From assembly GCF_034008315.1 (NCBI RefSeq), contig NZ_CP125377.1, positions 5,024,501 to 5,088,500 on the forward strand: a DNA stretch of 64,000 nt, read 5' to 3'. A program made the translations under genes and the position numbers. The notes beneath the pieces were generated by a model. It made no database searches. It saw nothing but the letters and a program-made list of their open reading frames with translations, and was not told where the DNA came from. Positions within the stretch are counted from its first letter, which is position 1. Each line of letters starts with the position of its first letter. The DNA comes from Pseudomonas sp. P8_241 (GTDB lineage: Bacteria > Pseudomonadota > Gammaproteobacteria > Pseudomonadales > Pseudomonadaceae). Below, piece after piece: positions 15,231 through 24,827 of this stretch.

Positions 15231-16442
15231 ATGCAGGTCAGCAAATCGAACAAGCTCGCCAACGTCTGCTACGACATTCGCGGCCCAGTGCTCAAGCACG
15301 CCAAACGCCTGGAAGAGGAAGGCCATCGCATCCTCAAGCTGAACATCGGCAACCCGGCGCCCTTTGGTTTCGAAGCGCCGGATGAAATCCTCCAGGACGT
15401 CATCCGCAATTTGCCAACAGCACAAGGCTACAGCGACTCCAAAGGCCTGTTCAGCGCGCGCAAGGCTGTAATGCAGTACTACCAGCAAAAGCAGGTGGAA
15501 GGCGTTGGCATTGAAGACATCTACCTGGGCAACGGCGTTTCCGAACTGATCGTGATGTCGATGCAGGCCTTGCTCAACAATGGCGACGAAGTGCTGGTGC
15601 CGGCACCTGATTATCCGTTATGGACCGCAGCCGTGAGCCTGTCCGGCGGCAATCCGGTGCACTACCTGTGCGACGAGCAAGCCAACTGGTGGCCGGACCT
15701 GGCCGACATAAAGGCCAAGATCACCCCGAACACCAAGGCGCTGGTGATCATCAACCCGAACAACCCGACCGGCGCGGTGTATTCCAAAGAAGTGTTGCTG
15801 GGCATGCTGGAACTGGCCCGCCAACACAATCTGGTGGTGTTCTCCGACGAAATCTACGACAAGATCCTCTATGACGATGCCGTGCACATCTGCACCGCCT
15901 CCCTGGCACCGGACCTGCTGTGTCTGACCTTCAATGGTCTGTCAAAGTCCTATCGTGTAGCCGGCTTCCGCTCCGGCTGGATCGCCATTTCCGGTCCCAA
16001 GCACCATGCCCAAAGCTACATCGAAGGCATCGACATGCTGGCCAACATGCGTCTGTGTGCCAACGTGCCGAGCCAGCACGCGATCCAGACCGCGCTTGGC
16101 GGCTATCAGAGCATCAATGACCTGGTACTGCCGCAGGGCCGCCTGCTGGAGCAGCGCAACCGCACCTGGGAGTTGCTCAACGACATCCCGGGCGTGAGCT
16201 GCGTCAAGCCGATGGGGGCGCTGTATGCATTCCCGCGCATTGACCCGAAGGTGTGCCCGATTCACAACGACGAGAAATTTGTCCTCGACCTGCTGCTTTC
16301 CGAGAAGCTGCTAGTGGTGCAAGGCACCGCGTTCAACTGGCCATGGCCGGACCACTTCCGTGTCGTGACCCTGCCACGGGTAGACGACCTGGACATGGCC
16401 ATCGGGCGCATCGGCAACTTCCTCAAGTCTTACCGCCAGTAA
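15231..16442 (+). CDS. alaA: Alanine-synthesising aminotransferase AlaA
   Basis: A 403-residue fold-type I PLP aminotransferase (glutamate:pyruvate transaminase), close to the 405 residues of E. coli AlaA. Family marks include LNIGNPAPFGFEAPDEI, the PLP-binding INPNNPTGAVY and SDEIYDKI, and the Schiff-base lysine in FNGLSKSYRVAG. The start at MQVSKSNKLAN matches the family N-terminus; a longer in-frame extension reaches into divergent msrB and is not credible. A GGGA about 10 bases upstream is a weak ribosome-binding site. Confidence 0.93.
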   Translation: MQVSKSNKLANVCYDIRGPVLKHAKRLEEEGHRILKLNIGNPAPFGFEAPDEILQDVIRNLPTAQGYSDSKGLFSARKAVMQYYQQKQVEGVGIEDIYLGNGVSELIVMSMQALLNNGDEVLVPAPDYPLWTAAVSLSGGNPVHYLCDEQANWWPDLADIKAKITPNTKALVIINPNNPTGAVYSKEVLLGMLELARQHNLVVFSDEIYDKILYDDAVHICTASLAPDLLCLTFNGLSKSYRVAGFRSGWIAISGPKHHAQSYIEGIDMLANMRLCANVPSQHAIQTALGGYQSINDLVLPQGRLLEQRNRTWELLNDIPGVSCVKPMGALYAFPRIDPKVCPIHNDEKFVLDLLLSEKLLVVQGTAFNWPWPDHFRVVTLPRVDDLDMAIGRIGNFLKSYRQ

Positions 16443-16759
16443 ACGGCCTTACCACCGTGCGACGTGAGTGTCCGTCGCCCGGTGATTCATTCAGCAACAC
16501 ATACTGACGTCCCGCAATTCTCTGCCGCTGCCGTCCTCAACCGATAACGCCGTACCTGTTTGCGCCTGACGGACCGTGGGACTTCGAGGTAAATCGACTT
16601 TTAAACACTTCCGTCTTGCGCCTCGGAAATGTCCTGCAAACAGCTAAGCTATTGCCGTAGGACACAGTTTGAAATAGTCACCCAGTTGAATACCCCGGTG
16701 CAGCACCTTATATACCCCGCAGTACGCTACATCTTTAGCTCAAGGAGATTTCTACAACC
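16443..16759 (+). other. alaA-htpX intergenic region
   Basis: This 317-base stretch has no gene. Its 3' part holds the htpX promoter and leader, listed separately. I see no strong terminator for alaA. Confidence 0.6.
16686..16714 (+). promoter_or_regulatory. Sigma-70-type promoter of htpX
   Basis: TTGAAT at 16686-16691 and TATATA at 16709-16714 are separated by 17 bases, 46 bases before the htpX ATG. A further TTTGAAATAG just upstream with CCCCGGT resembles heat-shock elements but the spacing is poor. Confidence 0.6.
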
Positions 16760-17650
16760 ATGATGCGCATCCTGCTGTTTTTGGCCACTAACCTGGCGGT
16801 CGTGCTGATTGCCAGCATCACCCTGAGCCTTTTCGGCTTCAACGGGTTCATGGCGGCCAATGGGGTTGATCTCAACCTCAATCAGCTGCTGATTTTCTGT
16901 GCGGTCTTTGGTTTCGCCGGCTCGCTGTTCTCGCTGTTCATCTCCAAGTGGATGGCGAAGATGAGCACCAGCACCCAGATCATCAGCCAGCCGCGCACTC
17001 GCCATGAACAATGGCTGCTGCAAACCGTCGAGCAGCTGTCCCGCGAAGCCGGAATCAAGATGCCGGAAGTGGGTATCTTCCCGGCTTACGAAGCGAACGC
17101 GTTCGCTACGGGCTGGAACAAGAACGACGCTTTGGTCGCCGTCAGCCAGGGTTTGCTCGAGCGCTTCTCGCCGGATGAAGTGAAAGCCGTCCTGGCCCAC
17201 GAAATTGGCCACGTCGCCAATGGCGACATGGTCACGCTGGCGCTGATCCAGGGTGTGGTGAACACCTTTGTGATGTTCTTCGCACGGATCATCGGTAACT
17301 TCGTCGATAAAGTGATCTTCAAGAACGAAGAAGGCCAGGGCATCGCCTACTACGTGGCGACCATCTTCGCTGAACTGGTTCTGGGCATCCTGGCCAGCGC
17401 CATCGTCATGTGGTTCTCGCGCAAGCGCGAGTTCCGTGCAGACGAAGCCGGTGCCAACCTGGCGGGCACTGCCGCAATGATCGGTGCCCTGCAGCGACTG
17501 CGTGCGGAACAGGGGCTGCCAGTGCACATGCCGGACACCCTCAATGCATTTGGTATCAACGGTGGCATCAAGCAGGGGTTTGCCCGCATGTTCATGAGCC
17601 ACCCGCCACTGGAAGAGCGTATCGATGCGCTGGCGCGTCGTCGCGGCTAA
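16760..17650 (+). CDS. htpX: Membrane zinc protease HtpX
   Basis: A 296-residue M48B endopeptidase of the inner membrane that helps degrade misfolded membrane proteins with FtsH. Two N-terminal hydrophobic segments (about 4-24 and 37-57) precede the zinc motif HEIGH at 147-151. Two more hydrophobic segments follow, then the third ligand region [13 protein letters not shown] at 16743-16747 serves ATG 16760 or the adjacent ATG 16763. A strong terminator follows. Confidence 0.95.
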   Translation: MMRILLFLATNLAVVLIASITLSLFGFNGFMAANGVDLNLNQLLIFCAVFGFAGSLFSLFISKWMAKMSTSTQIISQPRTRHEQWLLQTVEQLSREAGIKMPEVGIFPAYEANAFATGWNKNDALVAVSQGLLERFSPDEVKAVLAHEIGHVANGDMVTLALIQGVVNTFVMFFARIIGNFVDKVIFKNEEGQGIAYYVATIFAELVLGILASAIVMWFSRKREFRADEAGANLAGTAAMIGALQRLRAEQGLPVHMPDTLNAFGINGGIKQGFARMFMSHPPLEERIDALARRRG

Positions 17651-17671
17651 GAGACTTCACAGCAAAAATTG

Positions 17672-17700
17672 AAAGGCCCGCAGCGATGCGGGCCTTTTTT
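17672..17700 (+). terminator. Rho-independent terminator after htpX
   Basis: AAAGGCCCGC, a six-base loop and GCGGGCCTTTTTT form a GC-rich stem with a T tract 21 bases after the htpX stop. Confidence 0.9.
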
Positions 17701-17728
17701 CTGGTCGAAAAAGTCAGTGTTTTTCAGG

Positions 17729-17810
17729 GCCTCATCGCGGGCAAGCCCGCTCCCACAGGATCTGTGAACACCACAGATCATTGTGAGAGCGGGCTTGCCC
17801 GCGATGAGGC
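17729..17810. repeat. Paired inverted REP element (ATCGCGGGCAAGCCCGC type)
   Basis: GCCTCATCGCGGGCAAGCCC and its reverse complement flank a spacer that also contains CTGTG/CACAG. This REP family differs from the GTAGGAGCTG type used elsewhere. It sits between convergent htpX and tpm. Confidence 0.85.
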
Positions 17811-17827
17811 CGGGACTGGGAACTTTA

Positions 17828-18484
17828 TTAGCGGCTGGAAACCCGATACACCCGCTCCTCAAGCCGTGTGACACCTGCCTCCAGGAATTTCCCGCTCTCG
17901 CCCAGCACATCCTGATCTTCCAGGATTTTCAGCGCCCATGAATCCCCGAACAGCCTCTGCACCTCATCATCAAGTACGGCAAACGGTGGACCGGGCATTT
18001 GCGCCTGCTCATAGTCCAGAGTAATCAACAGGCCAAGGGACTCCTTCGGCAATACCCGCTTCAAATGGGCGGCATAGCGCTCGCGCATTTCGGTCGGCAA
18101 TGCGATCAATGCCGCACGATCATAAAGCGCAGAGCAATCGGCAACATCCCCGGCCGTCAGCTCAAAGAAATCGCCACACCACAACTCAATGGAACCTGCC
18201 CGATAAACCTTGAACGGTCCCTGCTCGCTGACGGCCGGGTCAAAGCCATGTTCGCTGAAAAAATGCTCAACGGCTTTTTCCGACAGTTCGATTCCCAAAA
18301 CCTCATGACCCTGATGGGCGAGCCACAGCAGATCCAGGCTTTTCCCACACAAGGGCACCAATACGCGCGCGCCTTCTTCCAGGCTTAACGCCGGCCAGAA
18401 CCGCTTCAGATAAGGGTTCACCTGCGGCAGATGAAAGCCGATCTGGTTCGACGCCCATTTCTTGTGCCAAAACTCCGGCTGCAT
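17828..18484 (-). CDS. tpm: Thiopurine S-methyltransferase
   Basis: A 218-residue SAM-dependent methyltransferase of the TPMT family, which in Pseudomonas methylates thiopurines and confers tellurite/selenium methylation. The family N-terminus is [18 protein letters not shown]. The SAM motif is [16 protein letters not shown], followed by [10 protein letters not shown] and the [10 protein letters not shown] segment. The ATG at 18484 is preceded by GGGG about 10 bases away. Confidence 0.94.
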   Translation of the reverse strand: MQPEFWHKKWASNQIGFHLPQVNPYLKRFWPALSLEEGARVLVPLCGKSLDLLWLAHQGHEVLGIELSEKAVEHFFSEHGFDPAVSEQGPFKVYRAGSIELWCGDFFELTAGDVADCSALYDRAALIALPTEMRERYAAHLKRVLPKESLGLLITLDYEQAQMPGPPFAVLDDEVQRLFGDSWALKILEDQDVLGESGKFLEAGVTRLEERVYRVSSR

Positions 18485-18586
18485 AAATAACCCCGAAAAT
18501 TCGATCAAAAAACCCTAAAACTTATATTAGATTTAGATCAATGACTGATTGAAGATGACAGCATCTTAACTCTCAGGAGCTTATTC

Positions 18587-19354
18587 ATGTTCCCCAGCCT
18601 ATACATATCTCATGGCTCCCCCATGCTGGCACTCGAACCCGGCGCCAGCGGACCAGCCCTTGCGCGCCTCGCCGCCGAGATGCCGAAACCCGAGGCCATC
18701 GTGATTGTTTCGGCGCACTGGGAAAGCAATGAGCTGCTGGTCAGCGCAAATCCGCAGCCTGAAACCTGGCATGACTTCGGTGGTTTTCCCAAGGCCCTGT
18801 TCGACGTGCAGTACCCGGCAGCGGGTGATCCAGCGTTGGCCGCAAAGGTTGTCGAGCTGCTGAAGTCCAATGACCTTGCCGCACGCCTCGACACCCAGCG
18901 ACCGTTCGACCATGGCGTTTGGGTCCCCTTGTCGTTGATGTATCCGCAGGCGGATATCCCGATTGTTCAGGTTTCCCTGCCCACCCGTGGCGGCCCTGCC
19001 CTGCAAACCCGCGTCGGTCATGCCTTGGCCGGACTGCGCGAGCAAGGCGTGTTACTGATCGGCTCCGGCAGCATTACCCATAATCTGCGGGAGCTGGACT
19101 GGCATGCCGGCCCGGAAAGCGTTGAACCCTGGGCGCAATCATTCCGTGACTGGATGATCGAAAAACTCGCGGCGGACGATGAAGCCGTGCTGCATGACTA
19201 TCGCGCGCAAGCGCCAAACGCCGTGCGCAACCATCCGAGTGATGAGCATTTGTTGCCGCTGTACTTTGCTCGCGCCTCCGGTGGCGATTTCAGCATTGCG
19301 CATCAAGGATTCACCCTGGGCGCGCTGGGCATGGACATCTACCGATTCGGCTAG
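18587..19354 (+). CDS. DODA-type extradiol dioxygenase (YgiD-like)
   Basis: A 255-residue class III extradiol dioxygenase of the LigB/DODA family, which includes 4,5-DOPA dioxygenase. Metal and catalytic histidines appear in YISHGSPM, VSAHWES, FDHGVWVP and SGSITHNL. CAGGAG lies 9 bases before the ATG. It is divergent from tpm. The physiological substrate in Pseudomonas is not known. Confidence 0.9.
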   Translation: MFPSLYISHGSPMLALEPGASGPALARLAAEMPKPEAIVIVSAHWESNELLVSANPQPETWHDFGGFPKALFDVQYPAAGDPALAAKVVELLKSNDLAARLDTQRPFDHGVWVPLSLMYPQADIPIVQVSLPTRGGPALQTRVGHALAGLREQGVLLIGSGSITHNLRELDWHAGPESVEPWAQSFRDWMIEKLAADDEAVLHDYRAQAPNAVRNHPSDEHLLPLYFARASGGDFSIAHQGFTLGALGMDIYRFG

Positions 19355-19363
19355 CGGAAAAGC

Positions 19364-19436
19364 AAAAGATCGCAGCCTTCGACAGCTCCTAAGGGATCGC
19401 ATTTCTTTGTAGGAGCTGGCAAAGGCTGCAATTTTT
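19364..19436. repeat. Degenerate REP pair
   Basis: AAAAGATCGCAGCCTTCGAC and a mismatched opposite arm (GTAGGAGCTGGCAAAGGC) flank a short spacer. It is a decayed copy of the REP family seen at 14521. Confidence 0.75.
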
Positions 19437-19442
19437 CCCAGG

Positions 19443-19479
19443 CAAAAAAAAATCCCCGAACCAGTCGGGGATTTTTTAT
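19443..19479. terminator. Bidirectional terminator between convergent genes
   Basis: A-rich tract, AATCCCCGA, short loop, TCGGGGATT and T tract. The symmetry lets it terminate both the dioxygenase (plus) and deaD (minus). Confidence 0.88.
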
Positions 19480-19505
19480 GTTCGATCAATCAGCCCGAGA
19501 GCGGA

Positions 19506-21179
19506 TCAATCTTCGCGGTAGCGACGCAGCTTCAACTGCTTACCGGCAACGCGAGTGTCCTTCAGTTTGGTCAGCAACTTCTCCAGACCATCTTCCGGCA
19601 GCTCGACGAGGCTGAAGCTGTCACGCACCTGGATGCGACCGATCGCTTCACGTGCCAGACCACCTTCGTTAAGGATGGCGCCCAGCAGGTTCTTGGCAGC
19701 GATACCGTCACGCGCGCCCAGCGCGGTACGGCAACGTGCACGGCCTTCGCCCAGTGGCATCGGAGCGCGACGCTCGCGGTCACCACGCTCAGGACGATCA
19801 CCGGAACGCTCTGGACGATCGCCACGCGGTGCGTTGTTCGGCACCAGTGGACGTTCTTTCTCGATAGCGGCCAGGTTCAGCGCTTGACCGTTGGTAGCCT
19901 TGCGCAGCAGGGCTGCGGCCAGGGCACGTGGGCTGCAACCGATGTCGGCGGTCAGGCGATCGAGCAGATCACCGTGAGTCGATTCGGCCTCAGCCACCAG
20001 CGGCGACAGGCTGTTGGTCAGTTTCTTGATGCGCGCATCCAGAACGGCTTGAGCGTCCGGCAGGCGAACTTCAGCAACCTTCTGACCGGTTACACGCTCG
20101 ATCACTTGCAGCATGCGGCGCTCACGTGGAGTCACCAGCAGCAGCGCACGACCTTCGCGACCGGCACGGCCGGTACGGCCGATACGGTGAACGTAGGACT
20201 CTGGGTCGTACGGCATGTCCACGTTGAACACGTGAGTGATGCGCGGAACGTCCAGACCACGAGCGGCAACGTCGGTCGCCACAACGATGTCCAGACGGCC
20301 ATCCTTGAGGGAGTCGATCACGCGCTCACGCTGGTTCTGGGCGATGTCGCCGTTCAGCGCAGCGGCTTTATAGCCTTTGGCTTCCAGGGCACTGGCCAGG
20401 TCCAGGGTCGCTTGCTTGGTGCGCACGAACATGATCAGGGCGTCGAAATCTTCCACTTCCAGCAAGCTGAGAACGGCAGAAGTCTTCTGGTCGGCGTGAA
20501 CCAACAGGTGAGCCTGTTCGATCGCGGTAACGGTCTGGGTCTTGGTCTGGATCTTCACGTGTTGCGGATCGCGCAGATGGCGTTCAGCAATGGCACGGAT
20601 CGACTGCGGCAAGGTGGCCGAGAACAATACGGTCTGACGGGTTGCAGGCAGGGCCTTGAAGATAACTTCCAGGTCGTCCATGAAGCCCAGCTTGAGCATT
20701 TCGTCGGCTTCGTCGAGAACCAGGTGGTTCACGGTCGCCAGTACTTTTTCGTCGCGACGCAGGTGATCGCACAGACGGCCCGGAGTGGCGACAACGATCT
20801 GTGCGCCATTACGGATTGCTTTCAATTGTGGGCCCATCGGCGCGCCGCCGTAGACAGCCACAACAGTTACGCCCGGCATTTGCTTGGCGTAAGTTTCGAA
20901 AGCGGTTGCAACTTGTAGCGCCAACTCACGAGTTGGGGCCAGGATCAGGGCTTGCGGTTCGCGCTTTGCAGGATCGATGCGATGCAGGATCGGCAGGGCG
21001 AACGCAGCGGTTTTACCCGTACCGGTTTGCGCCTGACCAATCATGTCGTGACCGGCCATGATGATCGGGATCGATTGCTGCTGAATAGCCGATGGCTCTT
21101 CGTAGCCAGTCGCGGTGACGGCTGCAAGAATATTCGGATTAAGATTAAAAGCGGCGAAGCCGCCGGTTTCCTGGGTCAT
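19506..21179 (-). CDS. deaD: DEAD-box RNA helicase DeaD/CsdA
   Basis: A 557-residue cold-shock type DEAD-box helicase acting in ribosome assembly and mRNA unwinding. The Q motif (GYEEPSAIQQQSIP), AQTGTGKT, LDEADEML, SAT, and HRIGRTGRAGR are in order. A C-terminal DbpA-like RNA-binding domain follows an Arg-rich linker with RGDRPERSGDRPERGDRER. AGAGGCAG precedes the ATG at 21179. A promoter-like TATAGT about 220 bases upstream suggests a long 5' leader, as in E. coli deaD. Confidence 0.94.
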   Translation of the reverse strand: MTQETGGFAAFNLNPNILAAVTATGYEEPSAIQQQSIPIIMAGHDMIGQAQTGTGKTAAFALPILHRIDPAKREPQALILAPTRELALQVATAFETYAKQMPGVTVVAVYGGAPMGPQLKAIRNGAQIVVATPGRLCDHLRRDEKVLATVNHLVLDEADEMLKLGFMDDLEVIFKALPATRQTVLFSATLPQSIRAIAERHLRDPQHVKIQTKTQTVTAIEQAHLLVHADQKTSAVLSLLEVEDFDALIMFVRTKQATLDLASALEAKGYKAAALNGDIAQNQRERVIDSLKDGRLDIVVATDVAARGLDVPRITHVFNVDMPYDPESYVHRIGRTGRAGREGRALLLVTPRERRMLQVIERVTGQKVAEVRLPDAQAVLDARIKKLTNSLSPLVAEAESTHGDLLDRLTADIGCSPRALAAALLRKATNGQALNLAAIEKERPLVPNNAPRGDRPERSGDRPERGDRERRAPMPLGEGRARCRTALGARDGIAAKNLLGAILNEGGLAREAIGRIQVRDSFSLVELPEDGLEKLLTKLKDTRVAGKQLKLRRYRED

Positions 21180-21601
21180 GGGTCTGCCTCTAAGTGCATC
21201 CGCAAAGACCCATGCTCCAAAGCTGCGCGTGCCGTGTTGAGACTCAAGAGTCGCCCTGGCAGCTTTGTCGGCGGGGATTTGCGAAAACGAATGAATGAAA
21301 AGAATCGTCAAGGAAGAGTCCGCGGGGCGGACGTGCAGCCGAAGCTGGCTTCGGGGAATTGCGCTACCTAAACGCGGCCCGGTTAAAGGCCGGCGCGCAC
21401 TATACCGGAATTAGCTCGAAAAGGGAGCTTTTTTTATCAGATATGCACCGAATACACCTTTGTGTCACAGGCTTTGCGAATAATCGATCAGCCGTCTATT
21501 TTTCAAAGGCCCGGCCTTGCAGGTGATAGCGCTAAAACGCTTCACCCTTTGCTGTGCAGACCGCCTGTCTGACACGCCTCTCCCACCCCGAGGACCGCTC
21601 C
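21180..21601. promoter_or_regulatory. Divergent deaD/crotonase intergenic region with long deaD leader
   Basis: A 422-base region without a gene. On the minus strand, TATAGT (complement of 21399-21404) is a likely -10 for deaD and implies a leader of roughly 210 bases. AGCTC-GAAAAGG-GAGCT followed by seven T residues near 21413-21437 looks like a weak plus-strand terminator. The crotonase promoter is not obvious. Confidence 0.45.
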
Positions 21602-22393
21602 ATGAATCAGCCCTGCTCCAGTCGTGTCAGCCGCGAAAGCAAGGGTCATGTGTTCTTGATCGGTCTGGATCGGGTGGCCAAGCGCAATGCCTTCGATCTC
21701 GACCTGCTCAATGAACTGAGCCTGGCGTATGGCGAGTTCGAAGCCGACGCTGCGGCGCGGGTGGCGGTGGTGTTTGGTCATGGCGAGCATTTTACCGCCG
21801 GACTCGACCTGGTGAACGCCAGCGTCACCCTGACTGAAGGCTGGCAGGCGCCGCCGGGCGGCTGCGATCCGTGGGGCGTGTTCGCAGGCCCGCGAGTCAA
21901 TAAACCGGTGATTGTCGCCGCGCAAGGCTATTGCCTGACCATTGGCATCGAATTGATGCTGGCAGCCGACATCAACCTTTGCGCCAGCAACACCCGGTTC
22001 GCGCAAATGGAAGTGCAGCGCGGAATTTTTCCATTTGGCGGTGCCACCCTGCGACTGCATCAAGTCTCAGGCTGGGGCAATGCGATGCGTTGGTTGCTGA
22101 CTGGAGATGAATTCGACGCCCACGATGCGCTGCACCTGGGATTGGTGCAGGAAGTCATGGCCAGTGAGGATCTGCTCCCCCGGGCGATTGAACTGGCCGA
22201 ACGCATTGCCCGGCAGGCGCCGCTTGGCGTTCAGGCCACGCTCATGTCTGCGCGACAGGCCCGTTATGAAGGGGAAACCGCAGCGGCGCAGGGGTTGCCG
22301 CCGCTGGTGAAGAAGCTGATGGCCAGCGAGGATGCTGCCGAAGGCGTGCGGTCGATGGTGGAGCGCAGACCCGGAGTTTTCAAAGGCTGCTGA
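21602..22393 (+). CDS. Crotonase-family protein (enoyl-CoA hydratase-like)
   Basis: A 263-residue crotonase fold protein. The oxyanion-hole segment is HFTAGLDLV and the second is CLTIGIELMLAADINLC. The first catalytic Glu position is retained in QMEVQRGIFPFGG. The usual second glutamate, in the stretch before LLTGDEF, appears replaced (GNAMRWLLTG), so classical hydratase activity is doubtful. GAGGA lies 8 bases before the ATG. The neighbourhood with deaD resembles PA2840/PA2841 of P. aeruginosa. Confidence 0.88.
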   Translation: MNQPCSSRVSRESKGHVFLIGLDRVAKRNAFDLDLLNELSLAYGEFEADAAARVAVVFGHGEHFTAGLDLVNASVTLTEGWQAPPGGCDPWGVFAGPRVNKPVIVAAQGYCLTIGIELMLAADINLCASNTRFAQMEVQRGIFPFGGATLRLHQVSGWGNAMRWLLTGDEFDAHDALHLGLVQEVMASEDLLPRAIELAERIARQAPLGVQATLMSARQARYEGETAAAQGLPPLVKKLMASEDAAEGVRSMVERRPGVFKGC

Positions 22394-22400
22394 AAAACGC

Positions 22401-22471
22401 GTAGGAGCTGCCGAAGGCTGCGATCTTTTGACGTTCAAGACCAAAAGATCGCAGCCTTCGGCAGCTCCTAC
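22401..22471. repeat. Paired inverted REP element
   Basis: GTAGGAGCTGCCGAAGGCTG and its complement flank a spacer, between the convergent crotonase and spermidine-synthase-like genes. It belongs to the same family as 14521. Confidence 0.85.
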
Positions 22472-22488
22472 ACGGAGATTTGTATGCC

Positions 22489-23244
22489 TCAAGTCGCCGG
22501 GCGAATGCACTTGATCAGCGAATCCAGCGAATACCCCAACCGCGGCGCCAGCGCTTCGGCGCGGGCGGCCAGGCCTTGCCTGTCCAGCACCTGATCCAGC
22601 TCCGACGGCACGATCAGGATCACATTGCCCTCTTTCACCGGCAGTTCCCAATAATGGCGGTGATACAACCCGCGCAACAGGGCGGCGCCCAACGGTTTGC
22701 CATCGTCGGTGGCCCATTGGTTGATCACCAGCCAGCCACCGGGGTTCAGGCGTTTCTGGCAGTTTTCCAGGAAACTCCAGGCCAGATGCCCGACACCGGG
22801 ACCGACGTCGGTGTACAGATCGACGAAAATCAGGTCCGCCGGCTCTGCGGTATCGAGCAATTCCAGCGCATCGCCCACCCGGATGTACAGGCGCGGATCG
22901 TCATCCAGCCCCAGGTACTCGATAGCCAAACGCGGGACGTCGGGGCGCAACTCGATGGCCTCGACATCTTCCAGCGGCAGGAACTTGAGACAGGCCTGGG
23001 TCAGCGTACCGGCACCGAGGCCGAGGAACAGCGCGCTTTCCGGCTGCTCATGGCACAGCGCACCGATCAGCATCGCGCGGGTGTAGTCGTACTCGAGCCA
23101 ACTCGGATCGGCGGTGAACACACAGCTTTGTTCGATGGCATCACCGAACTCGAGAAAACGGTAATCGGCCACTTCCAGCACGCGGATCACACCAAACTCG
23201 TCCTGCACCTCGGCGAGCAGATGCTCGACGCGCTCCTCAGTCAT
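22489..23244 (-). CDS. Spermidine synthase-like methyltransferase-fold protein
   Basis: A 251-residue Rossmann-fold protein related to SpeE. The nucleotide-binding glycine motif is LFLGLGAGTLTQA, with VEAIELRPDV and LIFVDLYTD following. It lacks the N-terminal beta-hairpin domain length of true SpeE, so it may not make spermidine. AGGAGA lies 6 bases before ATG 23244; a longer upstream reading is not protein-like. Confidence 0.82.
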   Translation of the reverse strand: MTEERVEHLLAEVQDEFGVIRVLEVADYRFLEFGDAIEQSCVFTADPSWLEYDYTRAMLIGALCHEQPESALFLGLGAGTLTQACLKFLPLEDVEAIELRPDVPRLAIEYLGLDDDPRLYIRVGDALELLDTAEPADLIFVDLYTDVGPGVGHLAWSFLENCQKRLNPGGWLVINQWATDDGKPLGAALLRGLYHRHYWELPVKEGNVILIVPSELDQVLDRQGLAARAEALAPRLGYSLDSLIKCIRPAT

Positions 23245-23393
23245 TTCGTCTCCTGATCGCTGCCTGGCCCGGCAACGCGCTGAACCGCAACATGAAGCGG
23301 CAAAGGCGCGATTGTCCGCGAAGCGACGGGAACAGGTCACGCACTAATTTGCTGATAACATGACCGTCCGAGCGAAAAACACTAGAGACCGTG

Positions 23394-24740
23394 ATGAGCC
23401 AACCCTGGAGCCCTGACAGCTGGCGCGCCCTGCCGATCCAGCAACAACCCCAATACCCCGACGCCGCACATTTGCAGCATGTCGAGCAAACCCTGGCCAG
23501 CTATCCGCCGCTGGTGTTTGCCGGTGAGGCCCGGGAGTTGCGGCGTCAGTTTGCCGAAGTGACCCAGGGCCGCGCTTTCCTGTTGCAGGGTGGCGATTGC
23601 GCCGAAAGCTTTGCCGAATTCTCCGCGGCAAAAATCCGCGACACCTTCAAGGTGCTGCTGCAAATGGCGATTGTCATGACGTTTGCGGCCGGTTGTCCGG
23701 TGGTCAAGGTCGGGCGCATGGCCGGTCAGTTCGCCAAGCCCCGCTCGGCCAACGACGAAACCATCGATGGCGTGACCCTGCCCGCCTACCGTGGGGACAT
23801 CGTCAACGGCATCGGTTTCGACGAGAAAAGCCGCGTGCCGGACCCGGAACGCCTGCTGCAGTCCTATCACCAGTCCACTGCCACCCTGAACCTGTTGCGC
23901 GCCTTCGCCCAGGGCGGGTTTGCCGACTTGCATCAGGTGCACAAGTGGAACCTCGATTTTATTGCCAACTCGGCACTGGCGGAAAAGTACAGTCACCTGG
24001 CCGACCGTATCGATGAAACCCTGGCGTTTATGCGCGCCTGCGGCATGGACACCTCGCCACAACTGCGCGAGACCAGCTTCTTCACCGCCCACGAAGCGTT
24101 GCTGCTCAACTACGAAGAAGCGTTCGTGCGCCGCGACAGCCTGACCAACGATTATTACGACTGCTCGGCACATATGCTGTGGATCGGCGACCGCACCCGC
24201 CAGCTCGACGGCGCCCACGTCGAATTCCTGCGCGGGGTGAACAACCCGATAGGCGTCAAAGTCGGCCCGAGTATGAACCCGGACGACCTGATTCGTCTGA
24301 TCGACGTGCTCAACCCGGACAACGACCCGGGTCGTCTGAACCTGATCGCGCGGATGGGCGCGAACAAGGTCGGCGATCACTTGCCGCAGTTGATCCGCGC
24401 GGTGCAGCGTGAAGGCAAGCAAGTGCTGTGGAGTTCGGACCCGATGCACGGCAATACCATCAAGGCCAGCAGCGGCTACAAGACCCGCGACTTCGCGCAG
24501 ATCCTTGGGGAAGTGAAGCAATTCTTCCAGGTCCACGAAGCGGAAGGCACCTATGCCGGCGGCATCCATATCGAGATGACCGGGCAGAACGTTACCGAGT
24601 GCATCGGTGGTGCTCGGCCGATTACCGAGGATGGATTGTCGGATCGATACCACACCCATTGCGACCCGCGGATGAATGCCGATCAGTCGCTGGAATTGGC
24701 GTTTTTGATTGCCGAAACCTTGAAGCAGGTTCGACGCTAA
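23394..24740 (+). CDS. Class II 3-deoxy-7-phosphoheptulonate (DAHP) synthase
   Basis: A 448-residue type II (plant-like) DAHP synthase, which condenses PEP and erythrose-4-phosphate at the entry of the shikimate pathway. Typical segments are [32 protein letters not shown] (metal Cys), [41 protein letters not shown] and [15 protein letters not shown]. The preceding GTG at 23391 is in frame but ATG 23394 is preferred. It corresponds to the PA2843-type enzyme. Confidence 0.94.
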   Translation: MSQPWSPDSWRALPIQQQPQYPDAAHLQHVEQTLASYPPLVFAGEARELRRQFAEVTQGRAFLLQGGDCAESFAEFSAAKIRDTFKVLLQMAIVMTFAAGCPVVKVGRMAGQFAKPRSANDETIDGVTLPAYRGDIVNGIGFDEKSRVPDPERLLQSYHQSTATLNLLRAFAQGGFADLHQVHKWNLDFIANSALAEKYSHLADRIDETLAFMRACGMDTSPQLRETSFFTAHEALLLNYEEAFVRRDSLTNDYYDCSAHMLWIGDRTRQLDGAHVEFLRGVNNPIGVKVGPSMNPDDLIRLIDVLNPDNDPGRLNLIARMGANKVGDHLPQLIRAVQREGKQVLWSSDPMHGNTIKASSGYKTRDFAQILGEVKQFFQVHEAEGTYAGGIHIEMTGQNVTECIGGARPITEDGLSDRYHTHCDPRMNADQSLELAFLIAETLKQVRR

Positions 24741-24755
24741 ATCGCGTCGCACTTA

Positions 24756-24821
24756 TCGCCGGCAAGCCAGCTCCTACAGGAATGTGCAACCCCTTGTAGG
24801 AGCTGGCTTGCCAGCGATGGC
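24756..24821. repeat. Paired inverted REP element (GGCAAGCCAGCTCCTAC type)
   Basis: TCGCCGGCAAGCCAGCTCCT and a near-complement flank a short spacer between convergent genes. It combines parts of the two REP families seen elsewhere in the window. Confidence 0.8.
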
Positions 24822-24827
24822 GTCAGC

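Noticed and set aside
16660..16700. Heat-shock sigma-32 promoter before htpX
   Set aside because: TTTGAAA and CCCCGG elements are present but the spacing is wrong; the sigma-70 pair at 16686-16714 is a much better match.
19884..20918. Long open frame on the plus strand inside deaD
   Set aside because: Antisense to the DEAD-box motifs of deaD. It is rich in Gln, His and Val, typical of shadow frames, with no known domain.
23382..24752. 456-codon frame on the minus strand
   Set aside because: Fully antisense to class II DAHP synthase; no domain or ribosome-binding site.
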